Assembly: GCA_964546995.1 (NCBI GenBank)
Contig: CAZJKO010000003.1
Location: 1 to 55,546 of the forward strand
Source of the DNA: CAZJKO01 sp964546995
Lineage (GTDB): Bacteria; Bacillota_I; Bacilli_A; RF39; UBA660
Length of the DNA: 55,546 nucleotides
Direction of reading: 5' to 3'
Below are positions 1 to 8,976 of the stretch, one piece after another. The notes under the pieces are model-generated. The model worked only from the letters and a program-made list of their open reading frames with translations, did no database searches and was not told the DNA's origin. The position numbers and the translations under genes were made by a program. Within the stretch, counting starts at the first letter, position 1; each line of letters opens with the position of its first letter.

Positions 1-1199
1 TTACGGTGAAGGAAACGGGAACGAAGACGAGAAGTGAATACATGAATGCGAGTGCCGGAACGGTGATACCGATGGATGATATCAATACTATGTGGGTATG
101 GATTCCAAGGTATGAATATCTTATTTCTGAGGAAGCGAAGGGAGAAAAAACGACATGTGCATTTCCAGATGATTCTAGTTATCATTACGATTGTTATTTA
201 GATCCTGGGGAAATTAACATTCACTTTCTACTTGGGAATAATACCTTTGCAAGTGATGATCTGAATTATCACGTGCATCCTGCTTTTACCTTTGGTGATA
301 AGGAATTGGAAGGGCTTTGGTATGCTAAATTTGAAACGACAGGGACTTTGGATCAGGCTTGTACGAGTGAACATTGTGATGTCAGTACCGTCACGATCAA
401 ACCTGGTCTTCCTTCTTTAAGAAATCAACAAGTAAGTAGTTTCTTCTATATGGCAAGAAGTATGCAAATGAATAATGCTAGTACGTTTGGTTTTTCTAAA
501 ACGGAGAATTCCGATTTACATATGAGTAAGAATAGTGAATGGGGAGCTGTTACTTATTTATCTCAAAGTAAATACGGAAAATATGGGAATGCTAATTATG
601 TTGGTAGAGACAAAGAGGTTTATCAAAATAAATCCACTGACTATATTACGGGAAGTAGTAATGGTACACCAAGTACTGAGACTTACCGTACGCAAGTAAC
701 ATACGATGTAGAGGGAAGTGGAACGGGTGCTTCTACCACAGGTAATATAACGGGTGTTTACGATATGAGTGGAGGTGCGCTCGATTATGTGATGGGGGTA
801 TTAGCAGATAGTAATGGAGTACCAAGAACAGGATATAATGCTACGATTCATTCTGGATTTAACGGGATGTTATCCGATGGAAGTTATTATACTTCTGGCA
901 TTGATTTTCCTGATCGCAAGTATTATGATTTGTATCAATATGAAGTATTTTCAAATCCGTATGATTATTCTCTTACTTTATCTGCTTGTCATAAAGGCAT
1001 TTGTTTTGGACATGCTTTAAGTGAGACAGCAGGATGGTACCGTGATGCTCCCTATGTTATTTATAATAGTGGTGTTTGGTATATTCGAGGGGCTAATGCA
1101 ACAGATGGGGAGATCGGTGGTATTTTTTGCTCTGGGACTTATGGACAGGGATATGAGACTGCTATTAATACAACACGGTTAGTTCATGTTCCTTTGTAA
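1..1199 (+). CDS. surface protein with C-terminal lectin-fold-like variable module (5' partial)
   Basis: The reading frame is open to the left edge, so the true start and any signal or anchor segment lie outside the window; the GTG at position 6 is not a convincing start. Near the visible N-terminus is the phrase MWVWIPRYEY, which I recognise from large secreted or prepilin-like proteins of gut Bacillota. The middle contains SEWGAVTYLSQSKYG and GVYDMSGGALDYVMG, both recurrent in that family. The C-terminus (AGWYRD, then WYIRGANATDGEIGGIF) resembles formylglycine-generating-enzyme/C-type-lectin folds, where W-x-RGG and G-x-F positions frame a variable surface. No catalytic role is implied. Likely an exported ligand-binding or adhesive protein; family call from memory, function unknown. 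A terminator follows directly. Confidence 0.7.
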   Translation, partial: TVKETGTKTRSEYMNASAGTVIPMDDINTMWVWIPRYEYLISEEAKGEKTTCAFPDDSSYHYDCYLDPGEINIHFLLGNNTFASDDLNYHVHPAFTFGDKELEGLWYAKFETTGTLDQACTSEHCDVSTVTIKPGLPSLRNQQVSSFFYMARSMQMNNASTFGFSKTENSDLHMSKNSEWGAVTYLSQSKYGKYGNANYVGRDKEVYQNKSTDYITGSSNGTPSTETYRTQVTYDVEGSGTGASTTGNITGVYDMSGGALDYVMGVLADSNGVPRTGYNATIHSGFNGMLSDGSYYTSGIDFPDRKYYDLYQYEVFSNPYDYSLTLSACHKGICFGHALSETAGWYRDAPYVIYNSGVWYIRGANATDGEIGGIFCSGTYGQGYETAINTTRLVHVPL

Positions 1200-1218
1200 T
1201 ATCTACAAAATTTTGAAA

Positions 1219-1250
1219 AGGCGAAATTCAAACTTGCCTCTTTTTTTTTT
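1219..1250 (+). terminator. intrinsic terminator after the edge gene
   Basis: Short stem AGGCGA (1219-1224) with TTGCCT (1234-1239, one G-T pair), 9-nt loop, followed by ten T residues. It separates the edge gene from the next surface operon. Confidence 0.7.
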
Positions 1251-1300
1251 GTTTAAAATACGATATACTTAACAATATAGAATAGGATAGGGGTGGACTT

Positions 1301-2872
1301 ATGATTTTACGTAGACCATATGCTTTTTTGATTAAACACTTTAAGAAAATTCACATTAGTTTACTAATTTTTGCTGTTTATATTTTCTATAAGAATATGC
1401 AGTTTCATTCTTTTGTTAACGATTATATCGAACTTGGAATATACAATTCTTACATTGAGAGTGTCGATCGATATACCAATATTCTTTTTTATGTGATTGC
1501 GATTTTGATCGTTTTAGTTAGTGCGATTCTGATTTATCTTTTACGTTTTAAGAAAAAGCCGTATTTGTTTTATGTGTTTTTGATCGGAGAATATCTTGCT
1601 TTAATTTTTATTTTTATGTATGGATCTCACTATTTTCATACGATCTATGAATCGGCTTCGACGATGGCATCCCTTGCGCTTCGCGATATGTTGTTTATTG
1701 CAACGATTCCCCAGTACGTGATTTTTATTTTATTGTTTATTCGTTCGTTGGGACTAGATCTTAAAAAGTTTGGGTTTCAGGAAGAGGATTCGTTTGTTCT
1801 TTCCGAGAACGACAATGAAGAATTTGAAGTTCAGTTAGAAGTAGATAAAGATGATTTAAAACGGAATTTGCGTAAACAAATGCGTTATTTGACTTATTTT
1901 TATAAAGAGCATTCGTTTGTTCTTACCATTCTATTTGGTGTTTTGGTGCTTGGTTCGATTGGATATACATATCTTTACTTTGGAATTCTTCATAAATCTT
2001 ATGGTGAGGGTCAATCGTTTCAAGCAAATAATTATCGTATTACGATTAATCAAAGTTACATGACGGATAAAAATAAGTCAGGGGAAGTGATTGCCGAAAA
2101 AGATAAGGTGTTTGTGATTTTGGATGTTTCGGTTGATAATTTAGGTAGTGAAAGGGAAATTGATATTGAAAAGTTTATGTTGATGAATCAAAATCAATAT
2201 GCTGTTCCTACTGTGAAATACAATCAGGCTTTTCAAGATCTTGGTACTCCTTACGAAAAAGGGACTTTAAAGGTGGGAGCAAAGACTAACTTTTTATTAA
2301 TTTATCAAATCGATAAGAAACTACTAAATAAGAATTTTGCTCTTTTCTATCAAGAGATTGCTAGTACAACGTCATTTAAGCTTCGTAAGATTAAATTAAA
2401 GGTTAAAGATATGACGACTCTTTCTTTGAAAACAAGTAAAAAAATGGGAGAAGAAATGGAACTTCTTCTTCCTAGTGGAGAGAAGAAAAATTTTACGATC
2501 AATTCTCTTTCTTATCAAGATCAGATTACTTATTATTATGAAAAATGCTATGTTCATGACTGCAGTATTGTAACCAATACGGTGTCTAGTTCTCAATTTG
2601 GACAAAATAAGAAGATTTTAGAACTTTCTTTTCAATCATTTGATTTAAATGGTAAGGAATTAATTGACTTTTTGCGACAGTATGGTAAAATTAATTATGA
2701 GAATAGCGAAGGTAAGAGTATTAGTGTAGATGTTCGGGATGCAGTTTTAGTTCATTATACGGGGAATTATCTTTACTTAGTGGTACCCGACGAGGTAGTA
2801 TCTAATGCAAACAATCGTGTTTTGCTTACGTGGACCATTAGAGATTCCGTTTATCAGTACCAATTAAGTTAG
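1301..2872 (+). CDS. polytopic membrane protein with extracytoplasmic DUF4352-like domain
   Basis: Protein of 523 residues. It has hydrophobic segments near residues 15-30, 60-82, 88-108 and 130-150, a charged cytoplasmic stretch (about 160-200, rich in Glu/Asp and Lys), one more membrane segment around 210-230, and then a roughly 290-residue outer domain. The start of that domain (KVFVILDVSVDNLGSEREI) looks like the beta-sandwich DUF4352 family, whose members are often lipoproteins or anchored surface proteins. The ATG has the ribosome site GGGGTGG eight bases upstream. It is the first gene of a run leading into the sortase and Tad genes (12-bp gap to the next gene), so a role in surface assembly or sensing is plausible. 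I do not recognise the complete protein. Confidence 0.65.
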   Translation: MILRRPYAFLIKHFKKIHISLLIFAVYIFYKNMQFHSFVNDYIELGIYNSYIESVDRYTNILFYVIAILIVLVSAILIYLLRFKKKPYLFYVFLIGEYLALIFIFMYGSHYFHTIYESASTMASLALRDMLFIATIPQYVIFILLFIRSLGLDLKKFGFQEEDSFVLSENDNEEFEVQLEVDKDDLKRNLRKQMRYLTYFYKEHSFVLTILFGVLVLGSIGYTYLYFGILHKSYGEGQSFQANNYRITINQSYMTDKNKSGEVIAEKDKVFVILDVSVDNLGSEREIDIEKFMLMNQNQYAVPTVKYNQAFQDLGTPYEKGTLKVGAKTNFLLIYQIDKKLLNKNFALFYQEIASTTSFKLRKIKLKVKDMTTLSLKTSKKMGEEMELLLPSGEKKNFTINSLSYQDQITYYYEKCYVHDCSIVTNTVSSSQFGQNKKILELSFQSFDLNGKELIDFLRQYGKINYENSEGKSISVDVRDAVLVHYTGNYLYLVVPDEVVSNANNRVLLTWTIRDSVYQYQLS

Positions 2873-2884
2873 GGAGATGATGAA

Positions 2885-4699
2885 ATGAAAGAGAAAAAGA
2901 AGTGGAAAAAAGTAGGAAAAATTGTGCTTGGTATTTGTCTTGCTTTTTTTCTTGTGTTTCTAATATGGTGGTTGTTTTTGGAAAAGTTTTATCTGTTTCA
3001 TAAGAGTGAGAAGCGGGTAGAAGATGCTGCTAGAGATTATTATCAGTTAAATGAGAAACGGCTTCCAGATAAGGCTTTGGAAGTTTCGACGGTTTCTCTT
3101 CAGACGTTATATGAAGAGAAATGGGTGGATTCTATCTATATTCCTCGAAGTAAAACCCTTTGTAATAGTGATGATTCTTGGGTAAAGGTAAGAAAAGAGA
3201 AAGATGGAAACTACAAGTATTATGTCTATTTATCTTGTGGGAAGTTTTCTTCTAATGTCGATCATGAGGGACCTGAAATTACCTTAAATGGTAGAGATGA
3301 AATTACGGTTTCGAGAGGAAGTACATACGAAGAACTCGGAGTAAAAAGTGTCATCGATGCAACAGATAAGAAAATGGACGCTAGCCTTGTGAAGATCGAT
3401 AGTAGTAACGTCGATACAAGTAAGCTAGGAGATTATGAAGTTACTTATACTGTTTCTGATTCTTTTCACAATAAGACTGTTAAGAAGAGAAAAGTGACTG
3501 TCATTCAGGTACTTAATGAACTTGTTCAATCATCGACAAATGGTACTGGTCTTTATCAAGGTCCTGTCGAAAACAACTATCTTCAGTTTTCTGGTATGTT
3601 ATTTCGCATTGTGAAGGAAGATGATGATAAGCATATTCAAATTGTTACCGAAGAAAATATTTCGAATATTAATTATGGTTTTCCAGAGTACGAGAAGAGT
3701 AATGTTCGTAAGTGGCTCAACGAATACTTTTATCAACACTTATCTTCTTCTGCGAAGAAATTCTTAGTTAAGGGAGAATTTTGTACCGATATGACGAGTG
3801 ATGCAACGGTACAACGTGATGTTTGTGAAAAAGCTGTTTCCGATTATGTTGGACAGCTTACGATCGATGACTACAATAGGACATTGATTGGTGGTACTTA
3901 TTTAAACAATCATTTGCCTTATGCGTTTATGACGAAACTTAGCGATACAGAGGTCTATTCTTTCCATCCGGATAAAGGGTATGCTATCTTTTCGTTCGAT
4001 CGTTTGCTTCCTGTTCGACCTGTTCTTTATTTAAAAGAGGGGTTGAAGGTTGTTGCAGGGGATGGTACTAGATACAATCCTTACCGTTTGGAAGATTATA
4101 CTTATGCAAAAGCTTCTAGTCTTTTAAAGGATCGTTTGAGTGGAGAATTTATTCATTATGCTGGTCATTTGTTCCGCATTATCGAAGTCGAAAAAGATGG
4201 TTCGATTAAAGTTGTGATGGATGATATTTGGAAAGATGAAAACGATAAAGCATTGAAACCAACTTATGAGAACGATACAAATCAGTTTGTCTTTAAGGTC
4301 GATGAGGTTGGAAATTTAGGTTACATTATCAATCAACATTTTACACAGTATTTGCCGTCTAAATTAATTGTGCCTGGTGAGTTTCGGACGACGTATCTCG
4401 ATAATGGTCTTTATTACGATCAGTTAGAGTCTATTTCCTATAAAGCAACGTTTGCTGTACCTGATACCTACGAGATGTTTTCTAGTAAAAGTACTAGTAC
4501 CGATTACAATAATTTTTGGTTACGTAATGCTTCGAAGAGCGATGGCGTGATTGTGTTTGTCACAACTCTTGGGACGCCAATTGAGATTACGTATCGATTA
4601 AATCGTTACAATGGGGTTCGTCTTGTTACAAGATTTCGTTCTGATACACAAATTATCAGTGGTAAAGGTTTAAGAGAAGATCCTTATTATGTAAAATAA
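2885..4699 (+). CDS. single-pass surface protein: DUF5011-like Ig domain plus two lectin-like repeats
   Basis: Protein of 604 residues. A basic N-terminus and one membrane segment (about residues 12-33) put the rest outside. Residues 40-110 contain an E-x-AARDYY helix also present in the gene at 14071. Residues about 130-210 form a DUF5011-type Ig-like module (GPEITLNGRDEITV, then GDYEVTYTVSD). Two related halves follow, each starting with a phrase like NNYLQFSGMLFRIV; the first ends in VRPVLYLKEG and GDGTRYNPY, typical of DUF6273-like or lectin-fold modules. No sortase motif at the C-terminus. RBS GGGAGATGATGAA directly upstream. It is probably a surface-exposed partner of the neighbouring sortase/pilus genes; ligand unknown. 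Confidence 0.65.
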   Translation: MKEKKKWKKVGKIVLGICLAFFLVFLIWWLFLEKFYLFHKSEKRVEDAARDYYQLNEKRLPDKALEVSTVSLQTLYEEKWVDSIYIPRSKTLCNSDDSWVKVRKEKDGNYKYYVYLSCGKFSSNVDHEGPEITLNGRDEITVSRGSTYEELGVKSVIDATDKKMDASLVKIDSSNVDTSKLGDYEVTYTVSDSFHNKTVKKRKVTVIQVLNELVQSSTNGTGLYQGPVENNYLQFSGMLFRIVKEDDDKHIQIVTEENISNINYGFPEYEKSNVRKWLNEYFYQHLSSSAKKFLVKGEFCTDMTSDATVQRDVCEKAVSDYVGQLTIDDYNRTLIGGTYLNNHLPYAFMTKLSDTEVYSFHPDKGYAIFSFDRLLPVRPVLYLKEGLKVVAGDGTRYNPYRLEDYTYAKASSLLKDRLSGEFIHYAGHLFRIIEVEKDGSIKVVMDDIWKDENDKALKPTYENDTNQFVFKVDEVGNLGYIINQHFTQYLPSKLIVPGEFRTTYLDNGLYYDQLESISYKATFAVPDTYEMFSSKSTSTDYNNFWLRNASKSDGVIVFVTTLGTPIEITYRLNRYNGVRLVTRFRSDTQIISGKGLREDPYYVK

Positions 4700-4714
4700 A
4701 GTGAGGTAGTAAAT

Positions 4715-5476
4715 ATGAAAAAATGGTTACTTCCTACGATTCTAGGTGTTTTATCTTGTATTGCGATTGGTATCTTTTTAGGATTAAAGGGTAGTGATCC
4801 TATCAAGATAGAACACAAGCTAGAAAGTAGAGTAAAAACATTGAAAGAACATCAAGATCAGGATGAAAATGTTCTTAGTTGGATTCAAGTGGAAGGAACG
4901 AATATCGATTATCCTGTGTTGTATTCTCCTAGTGTGGATAAGAGTGAAATCGATTATGATTACGCTTGGTCTAATTATAAAGAGGATCCGATTTCTTACC
5001 GAACGGTTTTGTATGGACACAACATTTTGAATGTATCGAATAAGCCATTGATCGCCTCACCGTTTCATCGGCGTTTCGAACAACTTTTGGGGTTTGTCTA
5101 TTTGGATTTTGCGAAAGAAAACCAGTTTATTGAATATACTGTCGGCGATAAAGATTATGTCTTTCAGATTTTCTCGGTTGCGTTTGTGGAAGACGATAAA
5201 CTGGATCGATCTAATTTAACCATGGATGCGAAGAGAGAGGAATACATTCAAACATCACTATCCGATAGTTTCTTTGAATACGATGTCGACGTTTCTAAAG
5301 AGGATTACTTGTTGTCGTTAATTACTTGTACGAGGTTCTTTGGAGCGGATAAAGATATTGCGTTTAAGATCGATGCAAAGTTGATTCGTGACGGTTCTTC
5401 TCAAAAATATACGTCGATTAAGACAAAAGAAAAATATGCTGTGTTAATCGAGCAAGGGAGGTTTGAAGAAATATGA
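4715..5476 (+). CDS. class B sortase-like cysteine transpeptidase
   Basis: Protein of 253 residues with an N-terminal signal-anchor (about residues 4-23). The beta-barrel has the class B signatures: WIQVEGTNIDYPV, the catalytic-His segment VLYGHN (His near residue 102), and the catalytic-Cys segment LSLITCTR (Cys near residue 205). Sortases cleave a sorting motif and join the protein to peptidoglycan or to another pilin. Where class B enzymes normally have Arg (preceding the last strand, motif R-[IF]-V-V-x-A-K), this protein reads AFKIDAKL, so the usual Arg is not obvious. No neighbouring protein shows a C-terminal sorting signal. The stop overlaps the next start (ATGA), tying it to the Tad operon. 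Confidence 0.85.
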   Translation: MKKWLLPTILGVLSCIAIGIFLGLKGSDPIKIEHKLESRVKTLKEHQDQDENVLSWIQVEGTNIDYPVLYSPSVDKSEIDYDYAWSNYKEDPISYRTVLYGHNILNVSNKPLIASPFHRRFEQLLGFVYLDFAKENQFIEYTVGDKDYVFQIFSVAFVEDDKLDRSNLTMDAKREEYIQTSLSDSFFEYDVDVSKEDYLLSLITCTRFFGADKDIAFKIDAKLIRDGSSQKYTSIKTKEKYAVLIEQGRFEEI

Positions 5477-7713
5477 AAAAAATAGGATATCTGTTCTTCT
5501 TTTCGGTATGTGCGTTTTTTCTCTATACGGATGTTTTTGCGGTCGAGTTACCGAATACGACAAATGTTTGTCCAACACCGGAAGAATTTGATAAGTACGA
5601 TGTTCATCATATTTATACATTGAATGAAGCAGATAACGGGAAGTTAAAGTTTGAAGTTTCTACTTCGAGTGATAATACTTACATTGCTAGGTTTCATCGA
5701 ATGCAGGGAATTTCTGTTTTGGATGTGAATACGGGACAGAGGTATTATCCAGATGACTATGGTAACATTTCCATCTTTGGCATTCGTGGTGGTAGTAGTG
5801 TTCGTTATGAGTTCTTTATTGCCGATCAAGCGAGTCCTTGTGTCAACCATAAGCTTGGATCTTTGGATACCTACGTGCGGCCTATTACGCGAAATCAACT
5901 TTATGGAAGTACGGCTTGTCAGAATTACATTACGCAGTGTGGAAGTGATGCGAAGAGTCGGGAAGCGGTTCCTATGTGTTTTGAAGAGTTTATTACTGGT
6001 AGTCAATACGATTATGCTAGTACGACTCGGATGATTGAGACGGTTACTGCGGGGTGTCGAACGAATTACGATGATACAGAGGCAGTAAAAGGGCAAACGA
6101 CAACACTTTGGTGTGAATACGACAATAGTAAAAACAATGCGTCGTTTCGTCATAATGCCAATTATTCGAGTTACGAATATTGTAGAGTCGATTGTACGGA
6201 GACTCTTCGAATCAGTTACGATAGTCCGATTGCCACAGTAGCAGGACTTGGATTTCAATATCAACTTAGGCTTAGTTCTGATGTTAGTTGTAATGTAACG
6301 ACGACGAAGGTTCCTGTTCGTCCAACGGTTTGTGTACCAACTTGTTCTTGTAATGGTGGTAAATACAACAATGATAACGATACCCATGGAGGACCGAATG
6401 AAGCGTTCGATAGTTGTGTAAAACAATGTGATGGTGGTAAATATACACAAGGATGTATCGATTCTTGCTATCAAGATGTGTACGTATTAAAGAAAGATTT
6501 TAAGGGTCTATCTTATCAGAACAAAACTTCCTTCTCTCAAAATACATTTGGAGGAACGTTTGTTACGTGGATCGATAGTGTTGGATGTTCGCATGCTGAC
6601 GACTGTGATGCAACTTGTTCTTTGACGAGTTGTCCTGCTGACAGTGTTGAAACGGATGCGGAAGCAGATGCGATTTATGCTTCTCGAGTTGCTCAAGCTG
6701 AAGCGGATCATGCTAGTTGTAGTGCCGATGCCTCAGGAGCTTCTTCAGATCTTACTGGAAAGGATCACTATCAAGCGACGGTCTTGAATCCAGTGACGGA
6801 AGAAAACAAGTTCGAATATGGTTCTCTTACGGTCGGAGGTAGTGGTAGTAGTGTAACGATCGATTTTCCACAGGCTTATATCGATAAAGAGACGGGTGTT
6901 ATTTACTATCATAGAAAGAGCTTGAAAAAAGAGTCACAGTATTATTACGATGGTGGAACGAAGTTCTACACGTCGATTAAGACTCCTAGTACTAACCGTG
7001 TTCTTAGTTGGCCTCTTCCCCTTACTAGTGCCGATCATAATTTTAATACGAACGCCGTTCGTTGGAACATTTTAGAGAATATTCGTAACATCGGTGTGTG
7101 GGGACAATGGAACATTAATGTTAACTGTTTCTATGGTTTGGTGAATAAATATTATTGTGATGATGAAAATTGTCCTGAAGATACGATCGAGGGAGGTCTA
7201 CAATACATTTTTAGGCCGATCGATTTAGAGGATGTGTTCCCGAACGATCGCAATCCTAGATGGAACTGGTCGTGTGGAGCAACCTCTACTTGGAAGGGTG
7301 GGCGTTATCCGATTACGCCGGTCTCTTTAACAGATCGCATTGAGAGTCAAGGCAATGAGATTTACGATGTTTCGAAAGAAGATACGTATCTCGATTACCA
7401 TATTTATTTAAATACTGATACGATGAGACAGATTCGAAATTACAATTCGGATAAAGGTAGTTACGGTAAAAACGATAATTACTGTGTGAAAGATGGTAAT
7501 CGTACAGTATGTAAGAGTGGACTTCTAGATGAATTAGAGAAGATGAGTGGAGTTGTTTTAAAACGAAATACTCAACTGATTGGATGCAATAATCCTAAGG
7601 GAAATCAATGTGACTACAATCGTGATGTTTCGCAGTGTGTTACTTACTTTAGAGGAAATAATTACGACATTGTCGATTGTAAAACAGTAGAACATATCGA
7701 GGTGGATCAATGA
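5473..7713 (+). CDS. large secreted cysteine-rich protein at head of Tad operon
   Basis: Protein of 746 residues with a clear signal peptide (MKKIGYLFFFSVCAFFLYT, cleavage likely after VFA near residue 24) and no later membrane segment or wall-sorting motif. It contains many Cys residues, often in close pairs (CVPTCSCNGG, CVKQCDGG, CSLTSC), suggesting an extracellular disulfide-stabilised protein, and an Ala-rich helical stretch around residues 395-420. It overlaps the sortase gene by 4 nt and the following small gene by 4 nt, so it is translationally coupled into the pilus operon. Position and features fit a pilus tip or adhesin, but that is inference; I do not recognise a family. Confidence 0.6.
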   Translation: MKKIGYLFFFSVCAFFLYTDVFAVELPNTTNVCPTPEEFDKYDVHHIYTLNEADNGKLKFEVSTSSDNTYIARFHRMQGISVLDVNTGQRYYPDDYGNISIFGIRGGSSVRYEFFIADQASPCVNHKLGSLDTYVRPITRNQLYGSTACQNYITQCGSDAKSREAVPMCFEEFITGSQYDYASTTRMIETVTAGCRTNYDDTEAVKGQTTTLWCEYDNSKNNASFRHNANYSSYEYCRVDCTETLRISYDSPIATVAGLGFQYQLRLSSDVSCNVTTTKVPVRPTVCVPTCSCNGGKYNNDNDTHGGPNEAFDSCVKQCDGGKYTQGCIDSCYQDVYVLKKDFKGLSYQNKTSFSQNTFGGTFVTWIDSVGCSHADDCDATCSLTSCPADSVETDAEADAIYASRVAQAEADHASCSADASGASSDLTGKDHYQATVLNPVTEENKFEYGSLTVGGSGSSVTIDFPQAYIDKETGVIYYHRKSLKKESQYYYDGGTKFYTSIKTPSTNRVLSWPLPLTSADHNFNTNAVRWNILENIRNIGVWGQWNINVNCFYGLVNKYYCDDENCPEDTIEGGLQYIFRPIDLEDVFPNDRNPRWNWSCGATSTWKGGRYPITPVSLTDRIESQGNEIYDVSKEDTYLDYHIYLNTDTMRQIRNYNSDKGSYGKNDNYCVKDGNRTVCKSGLLDELEKMSGVVLKRNTQLIGCNNPKGNQCDYNRDVSQCVTYFRGNNYDIVDCKTVEHIEVDQ

Positions 7714-8159
7714 ATAGAGCAGTGATGGCCGCAGGAATTGTGGCGCTTGGGATATTGACATTTGTGTTAATTAACGTGATATCGAATTATCAACAAGGAA
7801 ATGAACTCGATTGGTCCTTGCTTAAAGATACGACGGAGGCAGCGATGATTGACGCTGTCGACGTTGGGTACTATCGAATGAATGGACAAGTTCGAATCGA
7901 TAAAGAGAAGTTTATCGAGAGCTTTATCCGAAGATTTAGTCAGTCTGTCAATTACGATCGTAATTACGATTTGAAATTTTATGATATAAATGAAACACCA
8001 CCGAAAGTAAGTATTCAAGTTGGAAGTGATACGTCTGTTACATTCAATAGCGAAACACTTACGATTCGGAATCGAATTGATGGAATATTAGAAACCAAAT
8101 ACGATGAAAACCGTATTTTGGAACAATTAATGAGAGAAGGGAAATTGAATTATGAATAA
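7710..8159 (+). CDS. small membrane-anchored protein of Tad operon (TadE-like in layout)
   Basis: Protein of 149 residues with one N-terminal hydrophobic segment (about residues 5-25) and a mixed soluble domain of about 115 residues. The layout, a short basic N-terminus, membrane helix and small periplasm-side domain, resembles pseudopilins of the TadE/TadF sort, but I see no clear motif. It overlaps its upstream neighbour by 4 nt and cpaB by 8 nt, so it is an operon member. It may be a minor pilin or a partner of the large Cys-rich protein. Function unknown. Confidence 0.6.
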   Translation: MNRAVMAAGIVALGILTFVLINVISNYQQGNELDWSLLKDTTEAAMIDAVDVGYYRMNGQVRIDKEKFIESFIRRFSQSVNYDRNYDLKFYDINETPPKVSIQVGSDTSVTFNSETLTIRNRIDGILETKYDENRILEQLMREGKLNYE

Positions 8160-8958
8160 TCTAATTGTTGGAATCAAAAAGTTTTTTACAAACAAAAATA
8201 CTGTTACCGTCATTGGGGTATTAGCAGCGGTACTTGTTCTTTATGTTGGATACAACATGAGAATTAGTAGTGCCATTAATCCCGTTACGGTAGCCTATGC
8301 AAAACAGACGATCGATCCTGGTACGAAAATTACTGCTGATATGATTGGGACGATGCAAGTACCTCCTGCTATGTTAAAAGGAGAAGTACTTCGAAATCCT
8401 AGCGATGTTGTCGGAAAATATGCTAATTCCGATAGTATTATCCCTGCTGGAAGTTTATTCTATGCTAGAATTGTTGTACCAAAAGAACAACTTCCTACAG
8501 GAGGCATTTTAGAGTATCCTGATGGGTATGTTCTCTATAACTTCCCAATCGATGTTGAATCTTCTTATGGTAACTCTATTTTTCCAGGTAACTATATCGA
8601 TATCTATTTGAAAGCAATCAATAAACTAGATGCTGCTGATCCGAATCAAAGAGATAAGATCATGGTTGGTAAGTTAATTCAAAATGTCAAAGTATTAGCT
8701 GTTAAAGATAGTAATGGAGATCCTGTATTCTCTAATTTAGAAGAGAAGAAGACACCAGCTATGATGGTATTTGCTGTTCCTGAAGAATACCATATCTTAC
8801 TTCGTAAAGCGAGCTTCTTAAGAGCATACGATACGACGTTAATTCCTGTTCCTACAGCAGAAAGCTTAAAAGAGGAACCAGGCGAAGTACAAATTAGTAG
8901 TGAAGATTTAAAGAACTTTATTAATTCTGTTACCGTTTGGACTGATACTGTACAATAG
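8152..8958 (+). CDS. cpaB: CpaB/RcpC-like Flp pilus assembly protein
   Basis: Protein of 268 residues: N-terminal membrane segment (about residues 17-33), then a SAF domain (VTVAYAKQTIDPGTKITADM, with the typical PGT turn) and the RcpC region containing FPGNYIDIYL. CpaB/RcpC proteins sit at the outer face of the membrane and support Flp/Tad pilus assembly. It starts inside the preceding gene and is followed 9 bp later by the Tad ATPase, the normal order of cpaB-tadA. Length is close to usual for Gram-positive CpaB proteins. Confidence 0.85.
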   Translation: MNNLIVGIKKFFTNKNTVTVIGVLAAVLVLYVGYNMRISSAINPVTVAYAKQTIDPGTKITADMIGTMQVPPAMLKGEVLRNPSDVVGKYANSDSIIPAGSLFYARIVVPKEQLPTGGILEYPDGYVLYNFPIDVESSYGNSIFPGNYIDIYLKAINKLDAADPNQRDKIMVGKLIQNVKVLAVKDSNGDPVFSNLEEKKTPAMMVFAVPEEYHILLRKASFLRAYDTTLIPVPTAESLKEEPGEVQISSEDLKNFINSVTVWTDTVQ

Positions 8959-8976
8959 TGAGAGGATGTGGAACAT

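Noticed and set aside
5644..6474. 276-codon open frame on the reverse strand
   Set aside because: Low-complexity Ile/Thr/Arg-rich translation, no ribosome site, lies opposite a signal-peptide protein in a tight operon.
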